Shown: positions 1 through 9,380 of the stretch, one piece after another
How the letters are laid out: each line of letters opens with the position of its first letter
Position numbering within the stretch: the first letter of the stretch is position 1
Source of the DNA: NORP309 sp964564165
GTDB taxonomy: Bacteria > Pseudomonadota > Gammaproteobacteria > Xanthomonadales > Marinicellaceae
Reading direction: 5' to 3'
Length of the DNA: 35,238 bases
NCBI GenBank assembly: GCA_964564165.1
Contig: CAZLZZ010000009.1
Span: forward strand, 1-35,238
Translations under genes and position numbers: made by a program
Notes under the pieces: model-generated
Database searches by the model: none
What the model was told of the DNA's origin: nothing
What the model saw: the letters and a program-made list of their open reading frames with translations, nothing else

Positions 1-318
1 CGACTTTAGTCGTGCTAAACTCAATAATAATACAGGGCTAAAGCCCCGATTCCGATTGTTTTATATTTTTAACGGGCTCAAAAGTATGAAGAAAAGGGTA
101 CGGTGGCATGTTCATGATTTGATGAAAAATTGATAAACTCGCTTGGCGGAATCAAACCTACGGCTTTTTTCATCTGCGTTATTTGCGTTCATCTGCGGAC
201 AATTGCTTTTGTTCTTTCGCTGTGTCGCCGTGCCGCCGTGCGATAATTGTTTTTGATTATAATATAACTCATACTTGTTTATGAGTTTGTAGATGGCCTA
301 TTGTTGGGTTTCGTGCTT
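1..318 (+). repeat. Direct repeat, copy 1 (cut by window start)
   Basis: Bases 1-258 match 387-644 with only a C/T difference noticed in the GCCGCCGTG phrase. After that, copy 1 has about 15 extra bases, and the match resumes through GTAGATGGCCTATTGTTGGGTTTCGTGC to about 318. The offset is 386 bp. The left end is cut by the window edge, so the unit could be longer. It begins inside a REP-like palindrome. Confidence 0.93.
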
Positions 319-379
319 CAACCACTAAGCTGCTGTGATTCGGTAATAATGCAATTTCCACATAAAACTATGTACTACC

Positions 380-439
380 GGAACCGCGACTTTAGTCGTG
401 CTAAACTCAATAATAATACAGGGCTAAAGCCCCGATTCC
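380..439 (+). repeat. REP-like palindromic element (also at 1-53)
   Basis: A ~60 bp unit opening with GGAACCGCGACTTTAGTCG and closing with GGGCTAAAGCCCCGATTCC. It holds two short palindromes (GACTTTAGTC and the GGGCT..AGCCC stem) with outer ends that are near inverted repeats (GGAAYC/GATTCC). A truncated copy starts the window (1-53), and further copies lie at 12572-12634 (minus) and 17779-17838 (plus). The architecture resembles REP sequences mobilised by RAYT (IS200-type) transposases. No such transposase is in the window. Confidence 0.75.
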
Positions 440-690
440 GATTGTTTTATATTTTTAACGGGCTCAAAAGTATGAAGAAAAGGGTACGGTGGCATGTTCA
501 TGATTTGATGAAAAATTGATAAACTCGCTTGGCGGAATCAAACCTACGGCTTTTTTCATCTGCGTTATTTGCGTTCATCTGCGGACAATTGCTTTTGTTC
601 TTTCGCTGTGTCGCCGTGCCGCTGTGCGATAATTGTTTTTGATTCATTCTTGTTATGAATTTGTAGATGGCCTATTGTTGGGTTTCGTGC
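387..690 (+). repeat. Direct repeat, copy 2
   Basis: Second copy of the sequence at 1-318. It is shorter by about 15 bp near 645 and diverges after TTTCGTGCC, where this copy runs on into AACCTACGG. The ~68 bp between the copies (319-386) is partly related intergenic sequence. Near-identity suggests a recent tandem duplication or recombination between dispersed repeats. Confidence 0.93.
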
Positions 691-795
691 CTCGAAAGGC
701 CAACCTACGGTGATTCGTTCATCTTTATTGGATTTAAAGTGTAAAACTGTCATCAGATGAAGTTTTGACTTACAAATGCAAATAATTCATAGCTT

Positions 796-801
796 TATAA
801 T
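796..801 (+). promoter_or_regulatory. Possible -10 box for the glutaredoxin gene
   Basis: A perfect TATAAT lies 42 bp upstream of the ATG at 844. A TTGACT sits at 765-770, but the spacing of 25 bp is too long for a standard sigma-70 pair, so the -35 is unresolved. Confidence 0.3.
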
Positions 802-843
802 TGTTCATCATAGATAATCCTTTTTTTAAATTATCAAATTATT

Positions 844-1206
844 ATGTTTATTATTCGCAAAATTGTCGGTTCTATCATATTGTTTTTTAGTTGGGTTTTT
901 ACTCCTAAAGGTATTGTAAGAGAAGAGGTCGTTCAATCTAAAATTGATATTCAAACTTCTAAACTAAAACTCTATCAGTTTAATGCCTGCCCATTTTGTA
1001 TAAAAGTACGTCGTTCAATGAAAAGGATGTCTCTGAATATTGAAACCAGAGATGCGATGAATAATGCTGAATTTAGAAATGAACTGGTCAATGAAGGTGG
1101 TGCTATTAAAGTACCTTGTTTAAGAATAGAAAACGAAAAAAGTGAATATACTTGGATGTATGAATCATCGGATATTATTAAATATTTGCAATCTCGATTT
1201 GGCTGA
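844..1206 (+). CDS. Membrane-anchored glutaredoxin-like protein
   Basis: A 120-residue thiol-disulfide protein. Residues about 3-20 are one hydrophobic segment, likely an inner-membrane anchor or uncleaved signal. The rest is a compact glutaredoxin fold with the dithiol motif CPFC at residues 49-52 after beta-strand KLYQF, a GGAIKVPCL segment with the cis-proline at residue 91, and a C-terminal helix ending DIIKYLQSRFG. This layout is typical of glutaredoxins that exchange thiols with glutathione. The N-terminal anchor is found in a subset of gammaproteobacterial family members, and I infer membrane tethering. The start is the first ATG of the frame; no strong Shine-Dalgarno is visible. It stands alone, 70 bp before the next gene, so function rests on the motif only. 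Confidence 0.88.
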   Translation: MFIIRKIVGSIILFFSWVFTPKGIVREEVVQSKIDIQTSKLKLYQFNACPFCIKVRRSMKRMSLNIETRDAMNNAEFRNELVNEGGAIKVPCLRIENEKSEYTWMYESSDIIKYLQSRFG

Positions 1207-1276
1207 TACAAAGTATTACATTTTTTTGATGGTGTCATGTGATAGAATTAACTAATCATTCAACGAGATACTCCAA

Positions 1277-4200
1277 ATGAAGATTGTTCTAATTCTAATA
1301 TTTCTGTCATTACAAGGCTTTGCAACTGATGTTCCTTATGTTAATTGGGAAAATCATCCTGTACATGCCTTGGATATTTCGCCCGATAAGACTCGCTTAG
1401 CAGTAACCCATACCGCCGATAATCGGGTGCAATTATTTGACATCAGTTTGGGCTATCCTACTAGACTGGGTCATGTTAAAGTTGGAGTTGATCCTGTTTC
1501 GGTACGTTTTAAGGATAACAATGAGTTGTGGGTTGTGAATCATATATCTGATTCTATCACGATTGTCGATTTTGAAAATAGACGTGTTATCAATACCTTG
1601 CAGACTAATGATGAGCCTTTTGATGTGGTTTTTGCCAACGATAAAGCCTTTGTCAGTTGTTCTTCGGTCAATCAAATTTTGGTCTATCAATTAAATGATG
1701 TCAATTTGCCACCATCGGTGATTAATGTGATGGCTGAAGATCCGCGCGCCATGACTGTTAACAATGATGGCTCTAAAGTTTATGTTGCCAGTTTTGAATC
1801 GGGCAATAAAACCACTATTTTAGCGGGCGGTCTTGATGAATCTACCGGTACGTTGACTTTTCCCAATAATCCAGTTAATCGAGATGCGTCGCCTTATCAA
1901 GGTCAAAATCCACCACCCAATGATGGTGCTGAATTTTTGCCAACTATCAATCCAAATTTACCCACACCACCTAAAGTCTCTCTTATTATTAAACAAAACA
2001 GTGACGGCAAATGGTTAGATGACAATGGTCAAGACTGGACACACATGATCAGTGGTGATCAAGCTGAATTATCGGGTAGAATTCCTGGTTGGAAGTTGTT
2101 GGATCACGATATTACGGTAATTGACACGGTTACCCATGATGTGTCTTATGTTTCAGGATTGATGAATATAGGCATGGCAATTGGATACAATACTGCCAAG
2201 AATCAAATTACTATGATTGGAACAGATGCAATCAATGAAATCAGGTATGAACCGATTTTGAATGGTATTTTTGTGCGAGCAAATATTGGGATTGTCAACA
2301 GCAATGATATCAATAACCCCATAGTTAGAGACCTCAATCCACATTTGGACTATTTAACATCCACTGTTGCTCAATCCATTCGCAATCAATCTATAGGAGA
2401 TCCACGTGGAATTGTGTGGAACGGTAGTGGCAATAGAGGATATGTCTCAGGTATGGGTTCGAACAATATAATAGTGATTGATGAAAATGGTGGGCGAATT
2501 GATCGGATTGAAGTAGGTGAAGGAGCAACTGGTATTGCAATAGATGAAAATAATAATCGTTTATATGTTTGGAATCACTTTGAAGCCAGTCTATCTACTG
2601 TTGATGTCAATACCAATACAGAAATAAACCGAATCGATGTATTTAATCCATTGCCTATTGCGATTCAAGAAGGCAGAAAGTTTTTGTATGGTACGCATGA
2701 GACATCAGGTTTAGGGCAAGCTGCTTGTGGCTCTTGTCATGTAGATGCAAGAATGGATAAATTGGCATGGGATTTAGGCAACCCAGCTGGTGAGATGAAG
2801 GAATTTGATCAAAATTGTCAAACTCAAATTTCGGGTGTTTCGGGTATTTCAGACTTTGATTGTACCGATTTCCACCCTATGAAAGGACCGATGATGACCC
2901 AAACTTTTCAGGATATTATCGGCAAAGAGCCTTTTCATTGGCGCGGAGATCAAAATGGAATAGAGGAGTTTAATGAAGCGTTTGAAAATCTTAATGGTGA
3001 TGATACTCTGTTGACCGGTGATGAAATGCAAAAATTCAAAGCGATGCTTGCTACTATTACTTTTCCTCCCAACCCGTTTAGAAATTTAGACAATACCTTG
3101 CCAGCAAGCATTGACCTAACCAATCATTACACTTCTGGACGATTTTCTCCAGCAGGTGAGCCATTGGGAGTTGGAAACCCGCAAAATGGCCTAGAATTAT
3201 TTAACTTAGGCTTATTAGACAATGTTTTTCAATGTGGCAGTTGTCACACTTTGCCAACAGGTATGGCTGTTAACGGTGCTTTAAAGTTGGGTACAATTAA
3301 CGCCTCAATTGGTGGTGAAGTTATGCCTATGGGCCCCAATAACGCCAATCATTTGGGCATAGTCAGTGTTGATGGTTCCACTCAAAAGGCCATAAAAACC
3401 CCACAACTGCGCAATATGTATGACAAAGTCGGCTTTGAAATGTCGCGCAGTGAATCCTTACTGGGGTTTGGTTTCTTACACGATGGGGCCATTGATTCAG
3501 TTGCGCGCTTTCTTAGTGCAGGTGCTTTTAGTGTGGGTTCAGACCAAGAAGTGGCTGATTTGGTGGCATTAATGATGGCCTTTTCAGGTTCGGAATTAGA
3601 CAACGGCAGTATTCCTTTGGGAGCAGTACCCGAAGAATCCCAGGATACCCATGCGGGTGTTGGAAAACAATACACGCTGATTAATGCTACTCAGATGAGT
3701 GGTGAAGTGGATGAGTTAATTACCATAGCAGCCACAGGAAAAGTTGACCTTATTGTCAATAGTGACAGCAACAATAGTTACCTTTATGATTTCACAGAAG
3801 AAATGTTTATTTCCCAGCGGGATGAAGAAGTTTCTGGTTTGGGGTTGATGTCAATGGCCAGTCAAGAAAAACCATTAACCTACAGTATTGTGCCAAAAGG
3901 ACTGGGAAAGCGTTTGACATTTGACCGCGATGGCGATGGAATTTATGATTTTCAAGAAATTATTGATGGTTCTGACATAACGGATGCCAACTCAACAGGT
4001 GTTAGGGCTATGACCGGACTTTGGTATAATCCACAACGCAGTGGTCATGGTATTGATGTGCAGATTACTGGCGATACACTGTTCGTTATTTGGTATACCT
4101 ACAATGATAACAATACACCAACATGGTATATTGCGATTGGTGATCTTAGTCAGAATTGGCAAGCTGATTTGTTGTCTGTTACTTGGGACGATGTTACTAA

Positions 4201-4717
4201 AGTGGCCACAAACACAACGGTTGGCACTGTTAGCTTACAATTTAGCGAAGCCAGAAAAGCCACATTCTCTTGGGATATTAATGGCCGTACAGGTTCTGAG
4301 CCCTTTGTCTATTTCGATGTGTCAAATAGATTAACCACTAAGCAATTTACAGGCACTTATTTTGATGCCAATCAATCGGGCTGGGGAATCACTGTTTATA
4401 CACAAGGAGAAGCACAAGTGGGCGTGATTTATTATTACGATGAAAATGGTTTTCCAAGATGGGCATTGGGCAGTGGTGATAATACCCAGAATTCAACTTT
4501 AGAGATGTTGTCATTCCAAGGATTTTGTCCAGATTGTGATTATGTTGCACCGAGTAACGTTTCAATAGGAAGTATGGATTTACAATTTATGATCAATAGA
4601 GAGATTCTCTTTTCTGCCGATGTCATGTATCCAGATAATTCAGTTGATTCCTGGAAAATCAACAACTCAACACTGTCAGTCTTGTCAGGTGAGTTTTTTG
4701 ACCCTGCAATTCAATAA
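1277..4717 (+). CDS. Secreted diheme cytochrome c / YVTN beta-propeller protein with C-terminal repeat module
   Basis: A 1146-residue exported protein. A signal peptide (MKIVLILIFLSLQGFA, cut near residue 16) is followed by a beta-propeller with YVTN-like blades over about residues 20-460, for example NELWVVNHISDSITIVDF and RLYVWNHFEASLSTVDV. Two c-type heme motifs follow, CGSCH at 484-488 and CGSCH at 653-657, giving an arrangement like MauG/cytochrome c peroxidase relatives. A DRDGDGIYDFQE calcium-binding-type stretch lies near 890. Two related segments close the protein: GLWYNPQRSGHGIDV (about 912) and GTYFDANQSGWGITVY (about 1023). The domains suggest a periplasmic or surface redox protein; the electron partner and substrate are unknown. 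GAGAT upstream of the ATG is a plausible ribosome binding site. The esterase gene begins 2 bp after the stop, so the two are likely co-transcribed. Confidence 0.85.
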   Translation: MKIVLILIFLSLQGFATDVPYVNWENHPVHALDISPDKTRLAVTHTADNRVQLFDISLGYPTRLGHVKVGVDPVSVRFKDNNELWVVNHISDSITIVDFENRRVINTLQTNDEPFDVVFANDKAFVSCSSVNQILVYQLNDVNLPPSVINVMAEDPRAMTVNNDGSKVYVASFESGNKTTILAGGLDESTGTLTFPNNPVNRDASPYQGQNPPPNDGAEFLPTINPNLPTPPKVSLIIKQNSDGKWLDDNGQDWTHMISGDQAELSGRIPGWKLLDHDITVIDTVTHDVSYVSGLMNIGMAIGYNTAKNQITMIGTDAINEIRYEPILNGIFVRANIGIVNSNDINNPIVRDLNPHLDYLTSTVAQSIRNQSIGDPRGIVWNGSGNRGYVSGMGSNNIIVIDENGGRIDRIEVGEGATGIAIDENNNRLYVWNHFEASLSTVDVNTNTEINRIDVFNPLPIAIQEGRKFLYGTHETSGLGQAACGSCHVDARMDKLAWDLGNPAGEMKEFDQNCQTQISGVSGISDFDCTDFHPMKGPMMTQTFQDIIGKEPFHWRGDQNGIEEFNEAFENLNGDDTLLTGDEMQKFKAMLATITFPPNPFRNLDNTLPASIDLTNHYTSGRFSPAGEPLGVGNPQNGLELFNLGLLDNVFQCGSCHTLPTGMAVNGALKLGTINASIGGEVMPMGPNNANHLGIVSVDGSTQKAIKTPQLRNMYDKVGFEMSRSESLLGFGFLHDGAIDSVARFLSAGAFSVGSDQEVADLVALMMAFSGSELDNGSIPLGAVPEESQDTHAGVGKQYTLINATQMSGEVDELITIAATGKVDLIVNSDSNNSYLYDFTEEMFISQRDEEVSGLGLMSMASQEKPLTYSIVPKGLGKRLTFDRDGDGIYDFQEIIDGSDITDANSTGVRAMTGLWYNPQRSGHGIDVQITGDTLFVIWYTYNDNNTPTWYIAIGDLSQNWQADLLSVTWDDVTKVATNTTVGTVSLQFSEARKATFSWDINGRTGSEPFVYFDVSNRLTTKQFTGTYFDANQSGWGITVYTQGEAQVGVIYYYDENGFPRWALGSGDNTQNSTLEMLSFQGFCPDCDYVAPSNVSIGSMDLQFMINREILFSADVMYPDNSVDSWKINNSTLSVLSGEFFDPAIQ

Positions 4718-4719
4718 AT

Positions 4720-5619
4720 ATGCGTAATTTATTATTTTTATTGTTAATGGTTGGGAATTTGCATGCCAATGATTTTATAAAAGACAGTATAGAAATAGCA
4801 GGACAAATTCGCCATTATGTTTATAAATACCCAGACAGCTATCACGCTATAGATAAAATACCCGTTGTTATCGCATTGCATGGTGGTGGTAGTAACTGGA
4901 AAAAATTCAACAGAGGAACTACAAAATACTCATTAGAAAAAGCAGCCAATAAGAATAAAGTTCTATTAATTTATCCGCAAGGCATCAACAATCATTGGAA
5001 TGATGGCCGTGATAAAAATAACCAAACCAATGATGTGGCCTTTATTTCAGCACTCATTGATAAAGCCATTAATCAGTACCATGTTGATACCACAAAGGTA
5101 TTTGTTACAGGTATGTCAAATGGCGGTTTCATGACTATTAGAATAGCACAAGAGTTATCGCGAAAAGTGACTGCAGTTGCTGCGATTGCTGCACAAATCG
5201 GTGTTAATAATCGAGGGTTAAACATTGAAGAATCCGTTTCTTTTCTATTAATAAATGGCACGCAAGATCCGATTGTCCCATATTTTGGTGGAGAAATGAA
5301 GCCTTTTAAATTTGCCAAAAGTCGAGGATTTGTCCTGTCGACACAACAAACTATCGGTGTTTTTGTTAATCACAACCAATGTCAATCCAAGCCTAAGATT
5401 GCTGTTAAGAATACGCGCAAATTTGATAATACAATAGCCATCATTAAAAAATACAAAGATTGTACAAAGCAAAGTCAGGTTGAATTAATAGAAATTGAGG
5501 GTGGTGGCCATACATGGCCTGGAGGAAAACAATACCTGCCCAAAGCCATAATTGGTAATTTATCAAGAGAGATAAATGCCAGCGAATTGATAGTTGATTT
5601 CTTTTTAAATGTGAATTAA
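4720..5619 (+). CDS. Secreted PHB-depolymerase / LpqC-family esterase
   Basis: A 299-residue alpha/beta hydrolase with a signal peptide (MRNLLFLLLMVGNLHA). It shows the oxyanion motif HGGG at 54-57, the nucleophile elbow GMSNGG with Ser133, a likely acid Asp183 in NGTQDPIVPY and the catalytic His264 in GGGHTWPGG. This full triad with the HTWPGG ending is characteristic of esterases annotated as polyhydroxybutyrate depolymerase, LpqC or feruloyl esterase. Cys221 and Cys248 could form a disulfide after export. The gene begins 2 bp after the diheme protein, which argues for one transcript. The real substrate cannot be read from sequence; short-chain esters or PHB oligomers are family-level guesses. 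Confidence 0.88.
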   Translation: MRNLLFLLLMVGNLHANDFIKDSIEIAGQIRHYVYKYPDSYHAIDKIPVVIALHGGGSNWKKFNRGTTKYSLEKAANKNKVLLIYPQGINNHWNDGRDKNNQTNDVAFISALIDKAINQYHVDTTKVFVTGMSNGGFMTIRIAQELSRKVTAVAAIAAQIGVNNRGLNIEESVSFLLINGTQDPIVPYFGGEMKPFKFAKSRGFVLSTQQTIGVFVNHNQCQSKPKIAVKNTRKFDNTIAIIKKYKDCTKQSQVELIEIEGGGHTWPGGKQYLPKAIIGNLSREINASELIVDFFLNVN

Positions 5620-5717
5620 CTCGCAAAAATTGGATTAATGATTGTTTTAAATACTGTAAAATTTCTCCCAGTGATACAATTAGAAATTGATATTGACAAG
5701 GATTTGGGGATTCACAT

Positions 5718-6902
5718 ATGTCAGATTTATTTACACACAAAAGAACAAAACCCATTAGTATTTTATTGTTGGGAGCAGGGGAATTGGGCAAAGAGGTGGC
5801 TATCGAAGCACAAAGATTGGGTTGCCATGTTATTGCAGTAGATCGTTATGCCAATGCACCAGCCATGCATGTGGCTGATAAATCACATGTTATAGATATG
5901 CTTGATAATGTGCAATTGCGTAAAATTATAACAAAAGAAAACCCCGATGTTATTGTGCCTGAAATAGAAGCCATAGCCACTGATGAGCTGGTTGCATTAG
6001 AGTCTGAAGGATTCAATGTGGTTCCTACAGCAAGGGCAGCCCGCTTAACCATGGACAGAGAAGGAATTCGTAGATTGGCGGCTGAAGAATTAAAAATAAC
6101 CACCAGCCCTTATGAGTTTGTGGATGATTTTGATGAATTTAAATTGGCCGCAATAAAAATCGGCTTTCCTTGTATAGTTAAACCTGTCATGAGTTCCTCC
6201 GGAAAAGGTCAAGTAAAAATAGACTCAGAGCAAGAATTGCAAGCAGCTTGGGATGTATCGCAAGAAGGCGGAAGAACAGGTGCTGGCAGAGTCATTATCG
6301 AAGGGTTTGTTAAATTTGACTACGAAATTACTTTATTAACCGTTAGACACATTGATGGCACCTCATTTTGTGAGCCGATTGGTCATAGACAAGTGGATGG
6401 CGATTATCAAGAGTCGTGGCAGCCTCAACAAATGACGGATTTGGCATTGGCCAGAGCACGTGATGTGGCTAACAAAATTACCGATGAGCTTGGTGGTTAT
6501 GGATTATTTGGTGTGGAATTATTTATACGTGGTGATGATGTGATATTTTCAGAAGTGTCACCGCGGCCTCATGATACGGGATTGGTGACTTTGATTTCTC
6601 AAGACCTATCAGAATTTGCCTTACATGTGCGTGCTATATTGGGCCTACCTATTGCGCGCATTAATCAAACTTCACCCGCAGCATCTTATGTGATTACTGC
6701 CAAAGGTCATGGCAAAAACCCAACATTTGAAGGGTTGCAAGAAGCACTAAGATTGCCCAATACAGATGTCAAACTCTTTGGCAAGCCAAAAGTGGCAGGC
6801 AAAAGAAGAGTGGGCGTTTGTTTAGCCAAAGACAACTCAATCAATGCAGCCCGGAGAAAGGCTAAAAAAATGCAAGAAATTATAACAGTAGAGTTACATT
6901 AA
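5718..6902 (+). CDS. purT: Formate-dependent phosphoribosylglycinamide formyltransferase (GAR transformylase 2)
   Basis: A 394-residue cytosolic enzyme of the ATP-grasp superfamily. It makes formyl-GAR from GAR, formate and ATP, the folate-independent route for step 3 of purine synthesis. The N-terminal fold has GAGELGKE at residues 19-26. The ATP-grasp region carries VKPVMSSSGKGQ near 154 and the metal/ATP-binding EVSPRPHDTGLVTL near 281. Length matches E. coli PurT (392). AAGGAT about 15 bp upstream is a usable ribosome binding site. rlmKL begins one base after the stop, so purT probably heads a purT-rlmKL-DUF2288 transcript. Confidence 0.97.
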   Translation: MSDLFTHKRTKPISILLLGAGELGKEVAIEAQRLGCHVIAVDRYANAPAMHVADKSHVIDMLDNVQLRKIITKENPDVIVPEIEAIATDELVALESEGFNVVPTARAARLTMDREGIRRLAAEELKITTSPYEFVDDFDEFKLAAIKIGFPCIVKPVMSSSGKGQVKIDSEQELQAAWDVSQEGGRTGAGRVIIEGFVKFDYEITLLTVRHIDGTSFCEPIGHRQVDGDYQESWQPQQMTDLALARARDVANKITDELGGYGLFGVELFIRGDDVIFSEVSPRPHDTGLVTLISQDLSEFALHVRAILGLPIARINQTSPAASYVITAKGHGKNPTFEGLQEALRLPNTDVKLFGKPKVAGKRRVGVCLAKDNSINAARRKAKKMQEIITVELH

Positions 6903-6903
6903 A

Positions 6904-9042
6904 GTGTCAGAGAAACCCTATTTACATCAAGCCTATGCCAGTTGCCCAAAACATTTAGAGCTGTTATTAAAAGATGAACTGATTGCACTTGGTGCACAAG
7001 ATGTGGCTGAGAAACTATCGGGCGTGGTATTTTATGCGAGCGCAAAAGTGCTGATGAAAAGTCTCTTGTGGTCGCGATTGGCCAACCGTATTTTGGTTCT
7101 GATTAACCAAATAAAAGTCAATACCTCGGACGAACTGTACGATGCCATTTATAAGACCGATTGGGTTGGACAAGTTAATAAAATACCCAATACTTTGGCG
7201 ATTAATTTCAAAGGCACAAATAAGGAGCTTCGCAATACTCAATATTCTTCTCAAGTAGTCAAAGATGCCATTTGCGACCGCATTCGTGAAATCAACGATA
7301 CGCGACCTGATATTGTTAAAAACAATGCTGATTTATCGGTTAGCGTAGTCCTAAAACAAGGGCAAATACTGGTGTATCAAGATATATCGGGCAGAAGTTT
7401 GCATCTTCGAGGTTATAGACAGACTTTAACTAAGGCTCCGTTGAAAGAAAATTTAGCAGCTGCTGTATTAATTCGTGCCAATTGGCCGCAATTATCCAAA
7501 CAGAATTACAATTTAATCGATCCGATGTGTGGTTCGGGCACTTTTCTTACAGAGGGCTATTTAATGGCCTGTGATATTGCTCCGGGTTTAACCAATCCTA
7601 AGTATTGTGTGGATACATGGAAATACTTTAATGAAGATACCTGGAATGAATTGTTGTATGAGGCAAAAACCAGAATGGTAGCAGGTATTGATAATTTTAA
7701 AGGGCAAATCATTGGTGCCGATCATCACAAAGATTCGATTAAAATAACCGAAGAACACGCTTTTCAACTTAATGCAGAAGACAAAATTCAGTGCCAATAC
7801 AAAAATTTCGATAATTTTAATATTCCAGCCAATGACAATTTAATCGTTTGTAACCCTCCTTATGGTGTTAGGTTAAAGAAAAATGTCGATGCCACATGGC
7901 GAGGGCTGGGTGAATGGATGGCAAATAAAGCGTTGGATTCTAAAGCGGCGATCATGACTTATGCCAAAAACCAAGGGTTTTTATTGGGCTTTCGTGCGAA
8001 AAAATCATGGAAATTAATGAATGGCGATTTAGCGATTACTTTAATCACCTTTGATATTGGCGGAACCACCAAGTTAAAAGCACCAGAAGGGCAAAAACAT
8101 GCCTTGCCAGAAACAGCACAAATGGTCGCCAATCGCATCAAGAAAAATATGGCAAAGCTAAAAAAATGGATAGCCCAAGAAAGCATCAATGCCTATAGAG
8201 TTTATGATGCCGATATTCCTGAATATGCGGTTGCCATAGATGTTTACAACGACCACATCAATATTCAAGAATACAAAGCACCCAAAACCATCCCTGAAAA
8301 GAAAACCAAAAAACGCCTAGAAGACGCAATATTGGGCGCACAAGTGGCATTGAATATAAAAAATGACAAAGTCCATATTAAAACAAGGCAAAAACAATCC
8401 AGTAACAATCAATACGAAAAAAGGGTTGTTGACGGCGACAATATTATTGTTCATGAACAAGACCGCAAGTACATTGTTAACTTAGAAAAATATTTAGATA
8501 CTGGCTTGTTTATTGATCACCGTTGGATTCGCAGTCATGTTCAAGAAACTTCAAAAGGCAAAGCTTTTTTAAACTTGTTTAGTTATACCGGCAGTGTCAG
8601 TGTTGCCGCTGCTTTAGGTGGTGCAACACATACAGTTAGTGTTGATTCATCCAAAACTTATTTGGCATGGGCAAAAGACAACTATCGAATCAATAAAATG
8701 GACATCTATAACCACAAATTGATACGCAGTGATGTGCTTGAATACATCAGCAGTTGTAACCATAAGTTTGATCTGATATTTATTGATCCACCGACTTATT
8801 CCAATTCACACTCAAGAGAAACAGACTGGGACGTGCAAAGAGACCACAAACAATTATTGTTGGCGTGTAAAAGGTTGTTAAACAGTGATGGACAAATTAT
8901 TTTTTCCAATAATTACCGCAAGTTTCAACTGGATGAAGACTTGTCTCATTATTTTTCTATAACCGATTTAACTTATAAAAGCATTTCACCTGACTTTCAA
9001 AAAAGCAAAATTAAACGGGTGTGTTATCAATTAAAAGTATGA
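6904..9042 (+). CDS. rlmL: Bifunctional 23S rRNA (m2G2445 / m7G2069) methyltransferase RlmKL
   Basis: A 712-residue fused rRNA methyltransferase (E. coli RlmL is 702). Order: a THUMP RNA-binding domain (about 45-155); a first Rossmann methyltransferase with the SAM motif LIDPMCGSGTF near 205 and catalytic NPPY at 317-320 (the m2G2445 half); then a second methyltransferase with FLNLFSYTGSVSVAAAL near 556 and DPPTY at 628-632 (the m7G2069 half). Both motif sets are intact. It modifies helix 74 of 23S rRNA during 50S assembly. The start is GTG at 6904, one base after the purT stop, giving SEKPYLHQAYASCPK as in family N-termini. The stop overlaps the next start as ATGA. Confidence 0.96.
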   Translation: MSEKPYLHQAYASCPKHLELLLKDELIALGAQDVAEKLSGVVFYASAKVLMKSLLWSRLANRILVLINQIKVNTSDELYDAIYKTDWVGQVNKIPNTLAINFKGTNKELRNTQYSSQVVKDAICDRIREINDTRPDIVKNNADLSVSVVLKQGQILVYQDISGRSLHLRGYRQTLTKAPLKENLAAAVLIRANWPQLSKQNYNLIDPMCGSGTFLTEGYLMACDIAPGLTNPKYCVDTWKYFNEDTWNELLYEAKTRMVAGIDNFKGQIIGADHHKDSIKITEEHAFQLNAEDKIQCQYKNFDNFNIPANDNLIVCNPPYGVRLKKNVDATWRGLGEWMANKALDSKAAIMTYAKNQGFLLGFRAKKSWKLMNGDLAITLITFDIGGTTKLKAPEGQKHALPETAQMVANRIKKNMAKLKKWIAQESINAYRVYDADIPEYAVAIDVYNDHINIQEYKAPKTIPEKKTKKRLEDAILGAQVALNIKNDKVHIKTRQKQSSNNQYEKRVVDGDNIIVHEQDRKYIVNLEKYLDTGLFIDHRWIRSHVQETSKGKAFLNLFSYTGSVSVAAALGGATHTVSVDSSKTYLAWAKDNYRINKMDIYNHKLIRSDVLEYISSCNHKFDLIFIDPPTYSNSHSRETDWDVQRDHKQLLLACKRLLNSDGQIIFSNNYRKFQLDEDLSHYFSITDLTYKSISPDFQKSKIKRVCYQLKV

Positions 9043-9350
9043 CAGAACCTATAAAAACATACCAAGATATAAAACAAGAATGTGCGCCTATTGCTTACAA
9101 TGAAATTGAACAATTTTTCGCCAGAGGCATGTTGATTTTGGTAGCAGAAGATCTAGATATCATAGATGTTGCGCTGGTGATTCAAGCCGATGACACCAAG
9201 CAAATCAATGAATGGATTTCTCAAGAAAAAGTCATTAGAGTACATGATAATTATGCCCTTGAATGGAGCAAAAGAGAAACAATATTGATGGCAGTTACAG
9301 CCGTACCTTGGTTGTTGGTTCAAGAAATATATTCATCTAATCATGGCTGA
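9039..9350 (+). CDS. DUF2288 family protein
   Basis: A 103-residue small cytosolic protein with the DUF2288 pattern: an N-terminal helix with EIEQFFARGMLILVAEDLDI, a central INEWISQEKVIR and the closing PWLLVQEIY. Function of the family is unknown. I take the ATG at 9039, which overlaps the rlmKL stop as ATGA, the classic translational-coupling geometry. An upstream ATG at 9021 in the same frame would add six residues inside rlmKL and is less likely. There is no signal peptide or membrane segment. The coupling suggests a link to ribosome maturation, but that is inference from position alone. Confidence 0.8.
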   Translation: MTEPIKTYQDIKQECAPIAYNEIEQFFARGMLILVAEDLDIIDVALVIQADDTKQINEWISQEKVIRVHDNYALEWSKRETILMAVTAVPWLLVQEIYSSNHG

Positions 9351-9380
9351 AAATTTATACAATCTAAAAAGGCAATAAAA

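Larger units (their letters stand above)
1..843. other. Non-coding repeat cluster upstream of the glutaredoxin gene
   Basis: I see no credible gene in these 843 bases. Most of the stretch is two copies of one ~300 bp sequence, described separately. It includes phrases such as TCTGCGTTATTTGCGTTCATC and GTGTCGCCGTGCCGCCGTG, and a 'TTGGGTTTCGTGCC ... CAACCTACG' type phrase of the kind seen as dispersed intergenic repeats. Short open frames here (for example 301-519 + and 565-753 -) lie inside the repeats, have no convincing ribosome binding site and read as low-information protein, so I do not call them genes. The last ~80 bp is AT-rich and probably holds the promoter of the downstream gene. Confidence 0.75.

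Noticed and set aside
301..519. Open frame of 72 codons in the repeat cluster
   Set aside because: It lies inside the intergenic duplication and palindromic repeats, no ribosome binding site, no protein-like composition.
565..753. Minus-strand open frame in the second repeat copy
   Set aside because: It is made of dispersed-repeat sequence, with no supporting start signal.
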